44,139 nt of DNA from RUG11247 sp045649485 (lineage in GTDB: Bacteria > Bacillota > Clostridia > Christensenellales > Aristaeellaceae): contig JAZRPZ010000115.1 in assembly GCA_045649485.1 (NCBI GenBank), forward strand, positions 1 through 44,139, given 5' to 3'. Position 1 is the stretch's first letter. Each line of letters begins with the position of its first letter. Shown one piece after another: positions 9,184-17,583 of this stretch. The notes under the pieces were generated by a model. That model was not told where the DNA came from. It searched no databases and saw only the letters and a program-made list of their open reading frames with translations. Position numbers and translations under genes: made by a program.

Positions 9184-9212
9184 AATTTATCACACAAATC
9201 GTATATCGTCAA
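9184..9212 (-). promoter_or_regulatory. Candidate promoter giving a leaderless Tet-like mRNA
   Basis: On the minus strand, TTGACG (9212-9207), a 17-nt spacer and TAAATT (9189-9184) are followed by only six bases before the ATG at 9177. Transcription would start at or next to the A of the start codon. The -10 matches consensus at 4 of 6 positions. Confidence 0.5.
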
Positions 9213-9268
9213 TGTGCCGCTTGCATTCTTCCGACATAATATCACCTATCAGAGCGCGGTATTTCTGC

Positions 9269-9297
9269 TTGCCTGTTCTGCATATCTGTGTTATACT
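9269..9297 (+). promoter_or_regulatory. Promoter of the M20 dipeptidase gene
   Basis: TTGCCT (9269-9274), a 17-nt spacer and TATACT (9292-9297), with an upstream TG making an extended -10. The start codon is 43 nt downstream, after AAAGGAGAGG. Confidence 0.65.
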
Positions 9298-9339
9298 TTT
9301 GTCAAGTTTACAAACCATTCAAAAAGGAGAGGAAATATC

Positions 9340-10746
9340 ATGCAGGATATCAGAAATAAGTTTGCAGCATGGCTGGATGAAAACAAGGAAGCCATTATTG
9401 CAGACATTCAGGCATTTGCGCGCATCCGTTCCGTCAGCCGTTCCGATCTTGGCACTGATGGCGCACCCTTCGGTCCCGAGTGCCGTGAGATGCTGACCTT
9501 CGGTCTTGAACACGCAAAGAAGATGGGCTTTGAAGTTCAGGATCACGAAGGCTACTGCGGAAGTGCTTATTACGGACCTCACACCGATACCATCGGCATC
9601 GTCGGTCATCTGGACGTTGTTCCCGAAGGTGACAAGTGGATCTATCCTCCCTATGCAGCTACCCGTGTCGGCAACTTCCTCATCGGCCGCGGCGTATCCG
9701 ACAACAAGTCTGCCGTTATTCTGGGCCTGTACCTTATGAAGTTCTTCCGCGATAACAATATTGCTCTTAAGCACGGCGTTCAGATCATCATGGGCTGCTC
9801 CGAAGAAACCGGCATGCAGGATCTGCACTACTACATGCAGCACTATCCCGAGCCCCTCATCTCTCTGATTCCCGATGCCGGCTTCCCCGTAAACTATGCT
9901 CAGAAGGGTTCCATGTCCGGCCGCATGACCATCAAGCCCGGCGATCAGATCATTTCCTTTACCGGCGGTGAAGTAGCAAATATGGTACCTCCCCACGCAA
10001 AGGTACTGCTGAACGGCATTTCTGCCGAAGCTGCAGCCCCCTTCTTCGGTGAGGATTTCACCGTAGAAGCAGGCGAAAAGGGCGCAGTTATCACCGCCCG
10101 CGGCATCGCTTCCCATGCTGCAGCACCCGAGCGCGGCAAGAGCGCGATCAATATGCTGGCAGGCGCACTGGCTGCAAGCGGTCTGCTCACCGGCGAATCT
10201 CAGAAGGCCGCCGAAGGCATCCGCGACATCACCTCCGATTATTACGGAGCAAACTGCGGCATCGATAAGGAAGACCCCGATACCGGCAAGACCACTATGG
10301 TTTGCGGCGTAGCAAAGATGACTGAAAAGGGTTCTATTTCCCTGAGCCTGGACTGCCGTCTTTCCATCGCAGCCGATCAGGAAGCAAACAAGGCTTCCTT
10401 CACTGCCTATGCAGAGAAACTGGGCTTCGCCGTACGCCGTCTGGAGACCACTCCTCCCGTATACATGCCCAAGGATGATCCCCGCGTAACTTCTCTTTCC
10501 GATCTGTACGCAGAGATCACCGGTACCCGTCTTGAGCCCTACACCATGGGCGGCGGCACCTATTCCCGTGAGCTGACCCGTTCCCTCACCTTCGGCCCCG
10601 GCTTCCCCGACCTCGCAGAGAAGCCCGATCTTCCCGAAAATCACGGCGGTGCTCATAGCCCCGACGAATTTATGCATATCCCCAGCTTCTTCCGCGCATT
10701 TGAGATCTATGTATGCGCTGTAAAGGCTCTGGATGATGTAATCTAA
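9340..10746 (+). CDS. M20-family dipeptidase, PepV-like
   Basis: 468 residues from ATG 9340, which directly follows AAAGGAGAGG; a longer in-frame start at 9049 has no site and lies inside the opposite gene. The dinuclear zinc site is visible: H90 and D92 in GHLDVVPEG, D121 in GRGVSDNKSA, the catalytic pair E155/E156 in CSEETG, D179 in PDAGFPV, and H439 in GGAHSPDEF. A lid-domain insertion lies between, as in PepV/Sapep dipeptidases. It probably hydrolyses dipeptides, including carnosine-like ones, in the cytoplasm. Monocistronic, with its own promoter and a GC-rich hairpin downstream. Confidence 0.92.
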   Translation: MQDIRNKFAAWLDENKEAIIADIQAFARIRSVSRSDLGTDGAPFGPECREMLTFGLEHAKKMGFEVQDHEGYCGSAYYGPHTDTIGIVGHLDVVPEGDKWIYPPYAATRVGNFLIGRGVSDNKSAVILGLYLMKFFRDNNIALKHGVQIIMGCSEETGMQDLHYYMQHYPEPLISLIPDAGFPVNYAQKGSMSGRMTIKPGDQIISFTGGEVANMVPPHAKVLLNGISAEAAAPFFGEDFTVEAGEKGAVITARGIASHAAAPERGKSAINMLAGALAASGLLTGESQKAAEGIRDITSDYYGANCGIDKEDPDTGKTTMVCGVAKMTEKGSISLSLDCRLSIAADQEANKASFTAYAEKLGFAVRRLETTPPVYMPKDDPRVTSLSDLYAEITGTRLEPYTMGGGTYSRELTRSLTFGPGFPDLAEKPDLPENHGGAHSPDEFMHIPSFFRAFEIYVCAVKALDDVI

Positions 10747-10762
10747 TCCATCAGGCATATAA

Positions 10763-10793
10763 ATCCCCGGCGGACTATTTTTCTGCCGGGGAT
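10763..10793 (+). terminator. Hairpin after the dipeptidase gene
   Basis: ATCCCCGGC (10763-10771) pairs perfectly with GCCGGGGAT (10785-10793). The following tract is ATTAATT rather than a run of T, so termination may be incomplete and some reading into the BNR-protein gene is possible. No convincing separate promoter is visible before that gene. Confidence 0.6.
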
Positions 10794-10835
10794 ATTAATT
10801 AGATTCTATTTCTTCACATTACGGAGGTACATATT

Positions 10836-11894
10836 ATGAACTCTATCCGCGAAATGCTTTTTGAAGATCAGGCCTTTTTCCCGGCTTGTCACGCAAGTAC
10901 CGTACTTCCCATGAATGACGGTACTGTACTGGCCGCCTACTTTGCCGGCGCCTACGAAAGCGCTGATGATGTAGCTATCTGGCTTTCCCGCAAGGTAAAC
11001 GGTAAGTGGGAAGCACCCCGTAAGATTGCAAAGGTATATGACGATGTTGCCCATTGGAATCCTGTGCTTATCCCCATTCCCGGCGGCGCAAGGCTTGTAT
11101 TCAAAGTAGGCCGTGTTATACCGCAGTGGAAGACCTGGACCTGTACCACTTCGGATAACGGACTGACCTGGTCCGAACCTGTACCTTATCCCGAAAATAC
11201 CGATGACTGGGGCCCTGTACGCAATAAGCCGCTCTTCCTCGATGACGGTACGATGTTGTGCCCCGATTCCGTTGAGACGGTGGAAGAATGGCGTCCCCGC
11301 ATTGATTTCTCTTCCGACAACGGAGCTACATTCGATAAAACCGTTTGGATTCCTCTCAATGCAGAAGTCCACACCGGTGCACCTGTGGCTTCCGATTCCA
11401 CCAACATCACCCGCCCCGACCTGCCCGATTATATTACCGGCAAGGGCGCTATCCAGCCTACGCTCTGGACAAGCGGCGAAGGCAACATACATGCCATGCT
11501 GCGTACTTCCGCAGGATACATTTATCGTTCCGATTCTACCGACTATGGTCGTTCCTGGTGCACAGCTTATTCGACCGGACTTCCCAACAACAATTCCGGC
11601 ATTGACTGTGCCAGACTCGACGACGCTCTGTACCTTGTAATGAATCCTGTTAGCGGCGATTGGGCAGACCGCACTCCTCTTGTGGTAATGAAATCTACCG
11701 ACAACGGCAAGACTTTCGAACATTATCTCACACTCGAAGACATGCTGATGGATCCCAACAAGCCTGTACCCACTAAAAACCGCCGCTATACCGCAGAATT
11801 TTCTTATCCTGCTATCGTCGCAGCGGACGGAAAGCTTCATATCACCTACACCTACCTGCGTCGTCAGGTAACTTACTGGGAGATAACTCCGTAA
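10836..11894 (+). CDS. BNR-repeat (sialidase-superfamily) beta-propeller protein
   Basis: 352 residues, no signal peptide, start after ACGGAGG. It matches the BNR_2 sialidase-like family. The N-terminal segment CHASTVLPMNDGT (18-30) is followed by DDVAIWLSR (44-52) and HWNPVL (73-78). Four Asp boxes (SxDxGxxW/F) are at about 106-112, 160-166, 233 and 292, marking propeller blades. Proteins of this family include exo-glycosidases, but many members are uncharacterised. The classical sialidase Arg triad could not be assigned, so sialidase activity is not claimed. The cytoplasmic location fits the other glycan-handling enzymes here. Confidence 0.8.
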   Translation: MNSIREMLFEDQAFFPACHASTVLPMNDGTVLAAYFAGAYESADDVAIWLSRKVNGKWEAPRKIAKVYDDVAHWNPVLIPIPGGARLVFKVGRVIPQWKTWTCTTSDNGLTWSEPVPYPENTDDWGPVRNKPLFLDDGTMLCPDSVETVEEWRPRIDFSSDNGATFDKTVWIPLNAEVHTGAPVASDSTNITRPDLPDYITGKGAIQPTLWTSGEGNIHAMLRTSAGYIYRSDSTDYGRSWCTAYSTGLPNNNSGIDCARLDDALYLVMNPVSGDWADRTPLVVMKSTDNGKTFEHYLTLEDMLMDPNKPVPTKNRRYTAEFSYPAIVAADGKLHITYTYLRRQVTYWEITP

Positions 11895-11911
11895 ATCATC
11901 CGTATATAAAA

Positions 11912-11957
11912 AACACCGGGGACGGTCGCTTTCAAGCAACTCGTCTCCGGTGTTTTT
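11912..11957. terminator. Bidirectional intrinsic terminator
   Basis: A 13-bp stem with one G-U pair: AACACCGGGGACG (11912-11924) with CGTCTCCGGTGTT (11942-11954). T runs lie on both strands. It serves the convergent BNR and URO-D-like genes. Confidence 0.9.
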
Positions 11958-11972
11958 ATACCATAGTCGGTT

Positions 11973-13043
11973 TTAGTAAGTACCCAGTTCAAGGCCCTTT
12001 TCGATGAAATGCTTATAGGTCTCAAAATTTACGGTCTTAGGTATGGAATGATCGGAATGGAGAACAAAGCCAAAGCCCTGCTTTACTGTAGGGATCTTTG
12101 CTTCAAGTTCTGCATCTATCTGAGCGTAATCATTAGTATACAGCTTGCGCACGTCTATGCCGCCCATGAAAGCGATCTTATCTCCGTAAAGCTTATGAAG
12201 CTTAAGCAGATCCATACCGGCCTTTATCTCAATAACCTCCAGACAGTCAATGCCTGCTTCGATCATACCGGGCAGCAGCGGCTCTACGTAACCGCAGGAA
12301 TGCATGATTACAGGCAGTCCATTTTTATGTGCGTAATCACATACGTACTTATGAGCAGGCTGTATCATTTCCTCGTAGAACGCCGGAGACATGAAGGGGC
12401 TTCCCTTATAACCCATATCTTCATAATACCATACGCCGTCCGGATATCCTTCTTTTTCAAAGAGAATCTTCTGAAGTTCCACGGTAAGCCAGGCATAATG
12501 CATCGCCATTTCAAGGATCCACTCAGGATCGTCTGCCATGCCCATAAGCATATTTACATGGCCACAGATGGGATGGATACATTCGAATGCAGCCACACCG
12601 CTCCAAACGAAGAAACGGCCTTCCTTTGCGCAGCGCTCCTTCACCTTGCGGTAGCCTTCAAAATTGATGCGTCGCTCATCAGGAACGAGCATAGGCTTGA
12701 TGCGCTCCCAATCCTCGCGGGTCTCTATAGAGAAGGCTATATGCTCGGGAGTGGTATCATGAAGCTTATGATTCCTGAGAGTTGCGCCGTTACCATTGAG
12801 CATGGTTATGGTCTCTTCATCTTCTGCTACTATCTGAGGCACAAAATCAAGATCTGCGGTAAGATTGAAGGTCCAATGTTCCTCCATATCAAATCCGAAC
12901 ACATCGGCCAGCTCATCATCTGCCTTTACCTTGCCCTGTGCAACCCACTCACGCTGAGTATCACCCCAGAAATGCTCAAAAAGGCCAATACGGTCAACGC
13001 TTTCATGCCTAAGAATGCGAGATATTCTTTCTTTTCCGGTCAT
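11973..13043 (-). CDS. Uroporphyrinogen decarboxylase-fold protein (URO-D/MtaA-like methyltransferase family)
   Basis: 356 residues, ATG at 13043 after GGGAGG. The fold is the URO-D TIM barrel: an N-terminal KERISRILRHESVDRIG segment, then a strand with VIMHSCG (H248, C250) and a conserved MGGIDV (about 293-298). The His-x-Cys pair is the metal-binding type found in corrinoid methyltransferases (MtaA/CmuA), whereas haem-pathway HemE lacks it. No haem genes are nearby. It is therefore more likely a methyl-group or C1-transfer protein, or an uncharacterised enzyme linked to sugar metabolism, than HemE. Transcribed alone from a near-consensus promoter at 13119-13091. Confidence 0.8.
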   Translation of the reverse strand: MTGKERISRILRHESVDRIGLFEHFWGDTQREWVAQGKVKADDELADVFGFDMEEHWTFNLTADLDFVPQIVAEDEETITMLNGNGATLRNHKLHDTTPEHIAFSIETREDWERIKPMLVPDERRINFEGYRKVKERCAKEGRFFVWSGVAAFECIHPICGHVNMLMGMADDPEWILEMAMHYAWLTVELQKILFEKEGYPDGVWYYEDMGYKGSPFMSPAFYEEMIQPAHKYVCDYAHKNGLPVIMHSCGYVEPLLPGMIEAGIDCLEVIEIKAGMDLLKLHKLYGDKIAFMGGIDVRKLYTNDYAQIDAELEAKIPTVKQGFGFVLHSDHSIPKTVNFETYKHFIEKGLELGTY

Positions 13044-13090
13044 CTTAAAGACCTCCCGTCAAATAAGCTTTCAAAACAAATATTTCTATT

Positions 13091-13119
13091 ATTATCATAT
13101 ATTAAGCTCAATTTGTCAA
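13091..13119 (-). promoter_or_regulatory. Promoter of the URO-D-like gene
   Basis: TTGACA (13119-13114), a 17-nt spacer and GATAAT (13096-13091) on the minus strand, 11 of 12 consensus bases. The start codon is 47 nt further on. Confidence 0.8.
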
Positions 13120-13127
13120 CCGAATAA

Positions 13128-13142
13128 ATTATTCTGAATAAT
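13128..13142. promoter_or_regulatory. 15-bp palindrome between divergent promoters
   Basis: ATTATTC, one base, GAATAAT: a perfect dyad. It lies just upstream of the minus-strand -35 (13119-13114) and about 35 bp upstream of the plus-strand -10 (13177-13182), where one regulator could control both promoters. Confidence 0.45.
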
Positions 13143-13172
13143 CGGCAAAAACAGCCATTTTTGCCCTGATAT

Positions 13173-13182
13173 GTGCTATAAT
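13173..13182 (+). promoter_or_regulatory. Extended -10 promoter for the small membrane protein and MATE genes
   Basis: TGTGCTATAAT-type element with TATAAT at 13177-13182 and a TG one base upstream. The -35 region is poor. The start codon of the small membrane protein is 34 nt downstream after AAAGGAAC. Confidence 0.6.
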
Positions 13183-13216
13183 AACCGCAACAACTGATAT
13201 AAAGGAACTGATAGTC

Positions 13217-13435
13217 ATGATAAAATCCATTGCAGAATTCTCAAAGACTGTGAAAAAATATTCCTATTACCCCATGCTCATCGGCTTCATCGCGGTGGCA
13301 GCGGCTTTCGTTTACGACGGCTCCCGTTCTGCTCTTGCTTGGATGCTTGCAGCCGTATGCGCAGTACTGTGCATTATTTCCCTGTGTTCTTCCAAGCTTT
13401 GCAAAATGGCGGGCATAGACGATAAGATAATCTGA
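13217..13435 (+). CDS. Small two-helix membrane protein
   Basis: 72 residues with two hydrophobic segments (about 18-33 and 38-56) and basic residues at the N-terminus (KTVKKYSYY). I do not recognise a family. It has its own promoter and a weak ribosome binding site (AAAGGAA). It sits 43 bp upstream of the MATE gene with no terminator between them, so the two are probably cotranscribed. A function cannot be given. Confidence 0.65.
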   Translation: MIKSIAEFSKTVKKYSYYPMLIGFIAVAAAFVYDGSRSALAWMLAAVCAVLCIISLCSSKLCKMAGIDDKII

Positions 13436-13478
13436 ATAGAATAGTCTGTTCAAACAAAACATACCGGAGGCAAGTAAA

Positions 13479-14804
13479 GTGAACACCGAACGAAATCATG
13501 CAGTAATGCACTTCGTATACCCGGTCGCGTTTGAAAGCATCAGTTCAGTAATACTGAATATGGTCTATTCCTCCATAATCGGTACGATTTCCACCAGCGC
13601 CCTTTCGGCAATCAGCACCGCCGGTCAGGTAGTAAATTTCTACGGTGCTGCATTTTCGCTGCTGTCCCTCGGCGGCACGGTGCTTACCGCCCGCATGGTA
13701 GGTGCAGGCGACAAGGCAGAAGCATCCCGTACTATAGAGCAATCGCTTCTGCTGACTCTTATTTTCTCAGGAATCGTTACGCTTATATCCATGCTCTTCG
13801 CCCATCCGATAATGAAGATGCTGATGCCTACGGTAGAAGCACAGCTGCTGAACGAAGCAGTCGTTTACTTCCGCGCCTCGGCAATAGGCCTTCCCTTCCT
13901 GTATGTAATGACCATGCTTACCGGCGTTATGCGCGCAAGCGGCAACTCCAAGGCACCTTTTGCAACCACGGTGGTCATGTACATATTGCTTATCATATTC
14001 GCTTATTTCTTCGTAAAAGTGCTTGGCCTTGAAGTTATCGGAGCTGCTTATGCGCTTACGCTTTTCCGCATCGCAGGCTGCGTAATGATCACTGTTATTA
14101 CTCTGCGCAGCCATGCCAACTTCTACATCCGCATCCGCAATATTTTCAAGCCCCATAAGGAAACCATATCCCGAATGATAAAGCTGGGCATACCTGCCTG
14201 CGCGGAATCCTGTTTTGTACAATTCGGATATCTCCTTGCAAATTCTCTTACACTTGGTCTGGGCACCTATCAGGCCGCAGTATACAACGTTGCAAACACA
14301 TTGCAGGGATTCTGCAATACCCCCAACGGAATATGCAGTTCGGTCGCTTCTACTTTCGTAGGACAGTACCTCGGTGCCGGCAAGCATGCCGAAGCTAAGC
14401 GTTTCGGTCTCAAGACGCTGGCGATCGGCATTCCGGTTATACTCTTGCTCTATGTTATCATGGGTATTATTTCGCCGTGGCTTGCACCACTGTATACTCC
14501 CGATGCAGAGATAGCATCCGATGCAGTTAAATGCCTTTGGATACTGATGCTCTTTGCTATACCTGCGCAGTCCATCAACACCATAGATCCCGCCCTCAGA
14601 GCCGGCGGAGATGTGAAATTCGTACTTTTCGAAACAGTTATCGGCGTGTGGCTCGTGCGTCTGCCCCTTTCCTGGCTGTTTGCGTATAAGTTCAACTGGG
14701 GCGTAATCGGAATCTACCTTGCAAACATCATCAGCCTCTATGTCCGTGCAGGCTGTGGTCTGTTCAGATACCTTACAGACAAATGGATGTACAAGAGGGT
14801 ATAA
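13479..14804 (+). CDS. MATE-family multidrug/metabolite exporter
   Basis: 441 residues with about twelve membrane helices in two six-helix halves. The MatE-type region FYGAAFSLLSLGGTVLTARM is near residues 48-67, and the second half repeats a G-rich segment (ASTFVGQYLGAGKHAEAKRF, about 289-308). MATE proteins export drugs or metabolites in exchange for Na+ or H+. The start is GTG at 13479, chosen because GGAGG at 13466-13470 is correctly placed; the next ATG (13506) has no site and would cut into the N-terminus. A terminator follows at 14829. Confidence 0.9.
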   Translation: MNTERNHAVMHFVYPVAFESISSVILNMVYSSIIGTISTSALSAISTAGQVVNFYGAAFSLLSLGGTVLTARMVGAGDKAEASRTIEQSLLLTLIFSGIVTLISMLFAHPIMKMLMPTVEAQLLNEAVVYFRASAIGLPFLYVMTMLTGVMRASGNSKAPFATTVVMYILLIIFAYFFVKVLGLEVIGAAYALTLFRIAGCVMITVITLRSHANFYIRIRNIFKPHKETISRMIKLGIPACAESCFVQFGYLLANSLTLGLGTYQAAVYNVANTLQGFCNTPNGICSSVASTFVGQYLGAGKHAEAKRFGLKTLAIGIPVILLLYVIMGIISPWLAPLYTPDAEIASDAVKCLWILMLFAIPAQSINTIDPALRAGGDVKFVLFETVIGVWLVRLPLSWLFAYKFNWGVIGIYLANIISLYVRAGCGLFRYLTDKWMYKRV

Positions 14805-14828
14805 ATCACATCAGATAACCATTATTGC

Positions 14829-14859
14829 AAACCCGTCCATACAAAATGGACGGGTTTTG
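14829..14859 (+). terminator. Intrinsic terminator after the MATE gene
   Basis: AACCCGTCCAT (14830-14840) pairs perfectly with ATGGACGGGTT (14846-14856) across a 5-nt loop and is followed by TTG. Confidence 0.8.
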
Positions 14860-14978
14860 TTGCATATAAATCTTTTCGGTCATATTGTCGGTTCCACAAA
14901 AACAAAATAGGTTATATCATACACATGTAAAATGAGTTACAATATACATAAGATAAAATATAAAGTGAGGTAGTCCAC

Positions 14979-17576
14979 ATGCTTAAAAAGGTAAACGAAC
15001 TCCTTAGCGGAAACGGCGGCAGTTACATACTTCCCTTCTTCTGGCAGCATGGTGAGGATGAAGCTACTCTTCGTGAATACATGCAGGCCATATACGATTC
15101 CAACATACGCGAAGTATGCGTTGAGAGCCGTCCTCATCCGGATTTCTGCGGACCTAAGTGGTGGCAGGATATCGATGTCATAATGGATTGCGCACGAAAA
15201 ATGGGAATGCGCGTATGGATACTCGATGATTCCCATTTCCCCTCCGGTTACTGCAACGGCGCATATGATAATTGTGCTCCTGAGCTCTGCAAGCAGTATC
15301 TGAAGTTTGCAACTGCAGAGATAACCGGTCCTATGCCCGGCATCCTTTTTGATATTGCAAAAGAGATGAAGGAAGTTGCGCAGCCTATAAAGCCCCATGT
15401 ATTCCCCGGCGCAGAAAAGCCTTCCGGACCTCCTATCCGCGTTTTTGATGATGATACACTGCTTGGCGTATATGCTTATCGCTATGATATGAACGGAGCA
15501 CTTGATGAATGTATCGATGTGACCAGATATGTCACCGACGGTATTCTTGAGTGGGATGTTCCCGATGGACGCTGGTGTATATACGCTGCTTTCAATACCC
15601 GTAACGGCGGCGGCGTGACCAGCTATATGAACGTATTGGATTACGATAGCGTCAATCTAATTATAAAGAATATATACGAACCTCATTACAGCAGATATGC
15701 AGCTGACTTTGGCAAGACTCTTGCCGGATTCTTCTCTGATGAACCTCTGTTCGGCAATTTCCCCTGGAATTATACTCCTGCTGCAATCGGCTCCCGTGAG
15801 ATGGCACTTCCCTGGAACAAAGATGTGCCCGCAGGTCTCGAAGCACACCTCGGCAGCGAATGGCTCAGTCTCACTCCCATGCTTTGGGCCGAAAACGCAG
15901 ATGCATCTCTTACCGATAAAGTGCGCGTTGCATATATGGATACAATCACTACTCTTGTACGTGATAATTACTCGATGCAACTCGGCACCTGGTGTGATGA
16001 ACACAATGTAGAGTATATCGGACACATAGTTGAAGACATGGGCTCTTCTGCAGGCATAGGCGCTTCCCTCGGACATTATTTCCGTTCCATGGCAGGCATG
16101 CATATGGGCGGCATGGATGTTATCGGCGGACAGTATATAACCGGCGGCGCTTACCGTGCCGAAGCTGATAAGGCCAATTTCTATCATTTCACTCTTGGCA
16201 AGCTCGGTACTTCTTATGCGCATCTTGATCCGCGTAAGCAGGGTCATTCAATGATCGAGCTTTTCGGAGCATACGGATGGGAATTCGGTGTACGCGACAT
16301 GAAAATGCTGGCTGATCATTTCCTTGTATCCGGCGTAAATCGCTTTGTACCTCATGCTTTCAGTCCCAAAGCTTTCCCTGACCGTGATTGTCCCCCGCAT
16401 TTCTATGCGCACGGAGAAAATCCCCAGTACCGCCATTTCGGTAAACTGATGGCTTATATGCAGCGTGTAGCCCACCTCATCGATGGCGGAAGACATATCG
16501 CTCCCGTTGCAGTACTGCATTCTGACGAAGCCGTCTGGGCATCTGATTTCTCGGAAGCCGGAAATATGGATAAGGTCACCCGCACACTTCTTGAAAATCA
16601 GATCGACTACGATTTCGTTTCCGCGGATATACTTTCCGATGAAGGAAAATATACTCTTTGCGATAATGGACTTACAATCAACGGAGAAACCTTCTCTGCA
16701 CTTATTATACCCCACCGCGGATATATAGCAGAAGCTGTAAGGGCATTTGAAAAGAAGGCACATCAGGCGGGTTATCCCGTTTACGTGGTATCCGACGACA
16801 ATGCACTTGTCAGGCTGCCCATTGCACTGCGAAGCACCGGTCACAACCATATCAGTCTTGACAAGCCTTTCCGTGACCTCCGATACTACCGTTATGCTCA
16901 CGAAAACGAACTGTATATGTTCGTAAATGAGCATCCCGGCCTTAGCTACAATGGCAGGATTACCGTACCCACTACAGGCGCATGCTGCATCTATGATGCA
17001 TGGGATAATTGCCTCCGCCCTGTAGATTCCACTGCTGTGGAAAACGGTACCGAACTCAAGCTGACGGTACGTCCTTTTGAACCCGTAATCGTTGTATTCG
17101 GTGAAATCGAAGGCGAACTCATCCCCGAATCCGAAGCTAAGGGAACAAAGCTAACTCTGTCCGGATGGTCTGTATCCGCCTGTGAATCCAAGGCATATCC
17201 CGAATTCGAAGCTGTTGCAGCCGGAGAGTCCATCCCCAATGTAAGCCGACTGATGCCCGATTTCAGCGGATTTATCCGTTATGAAAGCTCTTTCTGCACA
17301 GAATCCGCAAATGCCGTGCTTGAGATCACCGAGGCATTCGAAGGTGTTGATGTTTGGGTAAATGATACCTACATCGGCTCCAGAATCGCACCCCGATTTG
17401 TTTTCGATATTTCCAAGGCGATCAAACCCGGCGAAAATACTTTGCGCATAGAGGTTGCAACAAATCTTGCCCGCAAAACAGACAAGATGCTCGGCAAAAC
17501 ATTCACCCTCTACAAAAAATCTCCTGTCATCACCAATATAGGTATTGTCGGAGATGTGAATGTATATCTGAAATGA
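14979..17576 (+). CDS. GH106-like glycoside hydrolase (alpha-L-rhamnosidase type)
   Basis: 865 residues, start after GTGAGG. The TIM-barrel part has WILDDSHFPSG (about 80-90), GFFSDEPLFG with D254/E255, YIGHIVEDMG (about 345-354) and IELFGAYGWE. The order and spacing resemble the GH106 family (Glyco_hydro_106), whose members remove alpha-L-rhamnose from plant glycans. The C-terminus (about 760-860) is a galactose-binding-like beta-sandwich (DVWVNDTYIGSR). No signal peptide, so cytoplasmic. First gene of an operon with an AraC regulator (7 bp downstream) and a GH78 rhamnosidase, which supports a rhamnoside substrate. It is a clear paralogue of the gene at 41332, sharing the same motif series, although overall identity looks low. 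Confidence 0.75.
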   Translation: MLKKVNELLSGNGGSYILPFFWQHGEDEATLREYMQAIYDSNIREVCVESRPHPDFCGPKWWQDIDVIMDCARKMGMRVWILDDSHFPSGYCNGAYDNCAPELCKQYLKFATAEITGPMPGILFDIAKEMKEVAQPIKPHVFPGAEKPSGPPIRVFDDDTLLGVYAYRYDMNGALDECIDVTRYVTDGILEWDVPDGRWCIYAAFNTRNGGGVTSYMNVLDYDSVNLIIKNIYEPHYSRYAADFGKTLAGFFSDEPLFGNFPWNYTPAAIGSREMALPWNKDVPAGLEAHLGSEWLSLTPMLWAENADASLTDKVRVAYMDTITTLVRDNYSMQLGTWCDEHNVEYIGHIVEDMGSSAGIGASLGHYFRSMAGMHMGGMDVIGGQYITGGAYRAEADKANFYHFTLGKLGTSYAHLDPRKQGHSMIELFGAYGWEFGVRDMKMLADHFLVSGVNRFVPHAFSPKAFPDRDCPPHFYAHGENPQYRHFGKLMAYMQRVAHLIDGGRHIAPVAVLHSDEAVWASDFSEAGNMDKVTRTLLENQIDYDFVSADILSDEGKYTLCDNGLTINGETFSALIIPHRGYIAEAVRAFEKKAHQAGYPVYVVSDDNALVRLPIALRSTGHNHISLDKPFRDLRYYRYAHENELYMFVNEHPGLSYNGRITVPTTGACCIYDAWDNCLRPVDSTAVENGTELKLTVRPFEPVIVVFGEIEGELIPESEAKGTKLTLSGWSVSACESKAYPEFEAVAAGESIPNVSRLMPDFSGFIRYESSFCTESANAVLEITEAFEGVDVWVNDTYIGSRIAPRFVFDISKAIKPGENTLRIEVATNLARKTDKMLGKTFTLYKKSPVITNIGIVGDVNVYLK

Positions 17577-17583
17577 GGAACAT

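Noticed and set aside
9049..9339. Longer N-terminus for the M20 dipeptidase
   Set aside because: The extension lies inside the Tet-like gene and its promoter, has no ribosome binding site and is not part of the M20 fold.
12009..13127. 372-residue open frame opposite the URO-D-like gene
   Set aside because: No start signals and no family resemblance; the minus frame has promoter, ribosome binding site and terminator.
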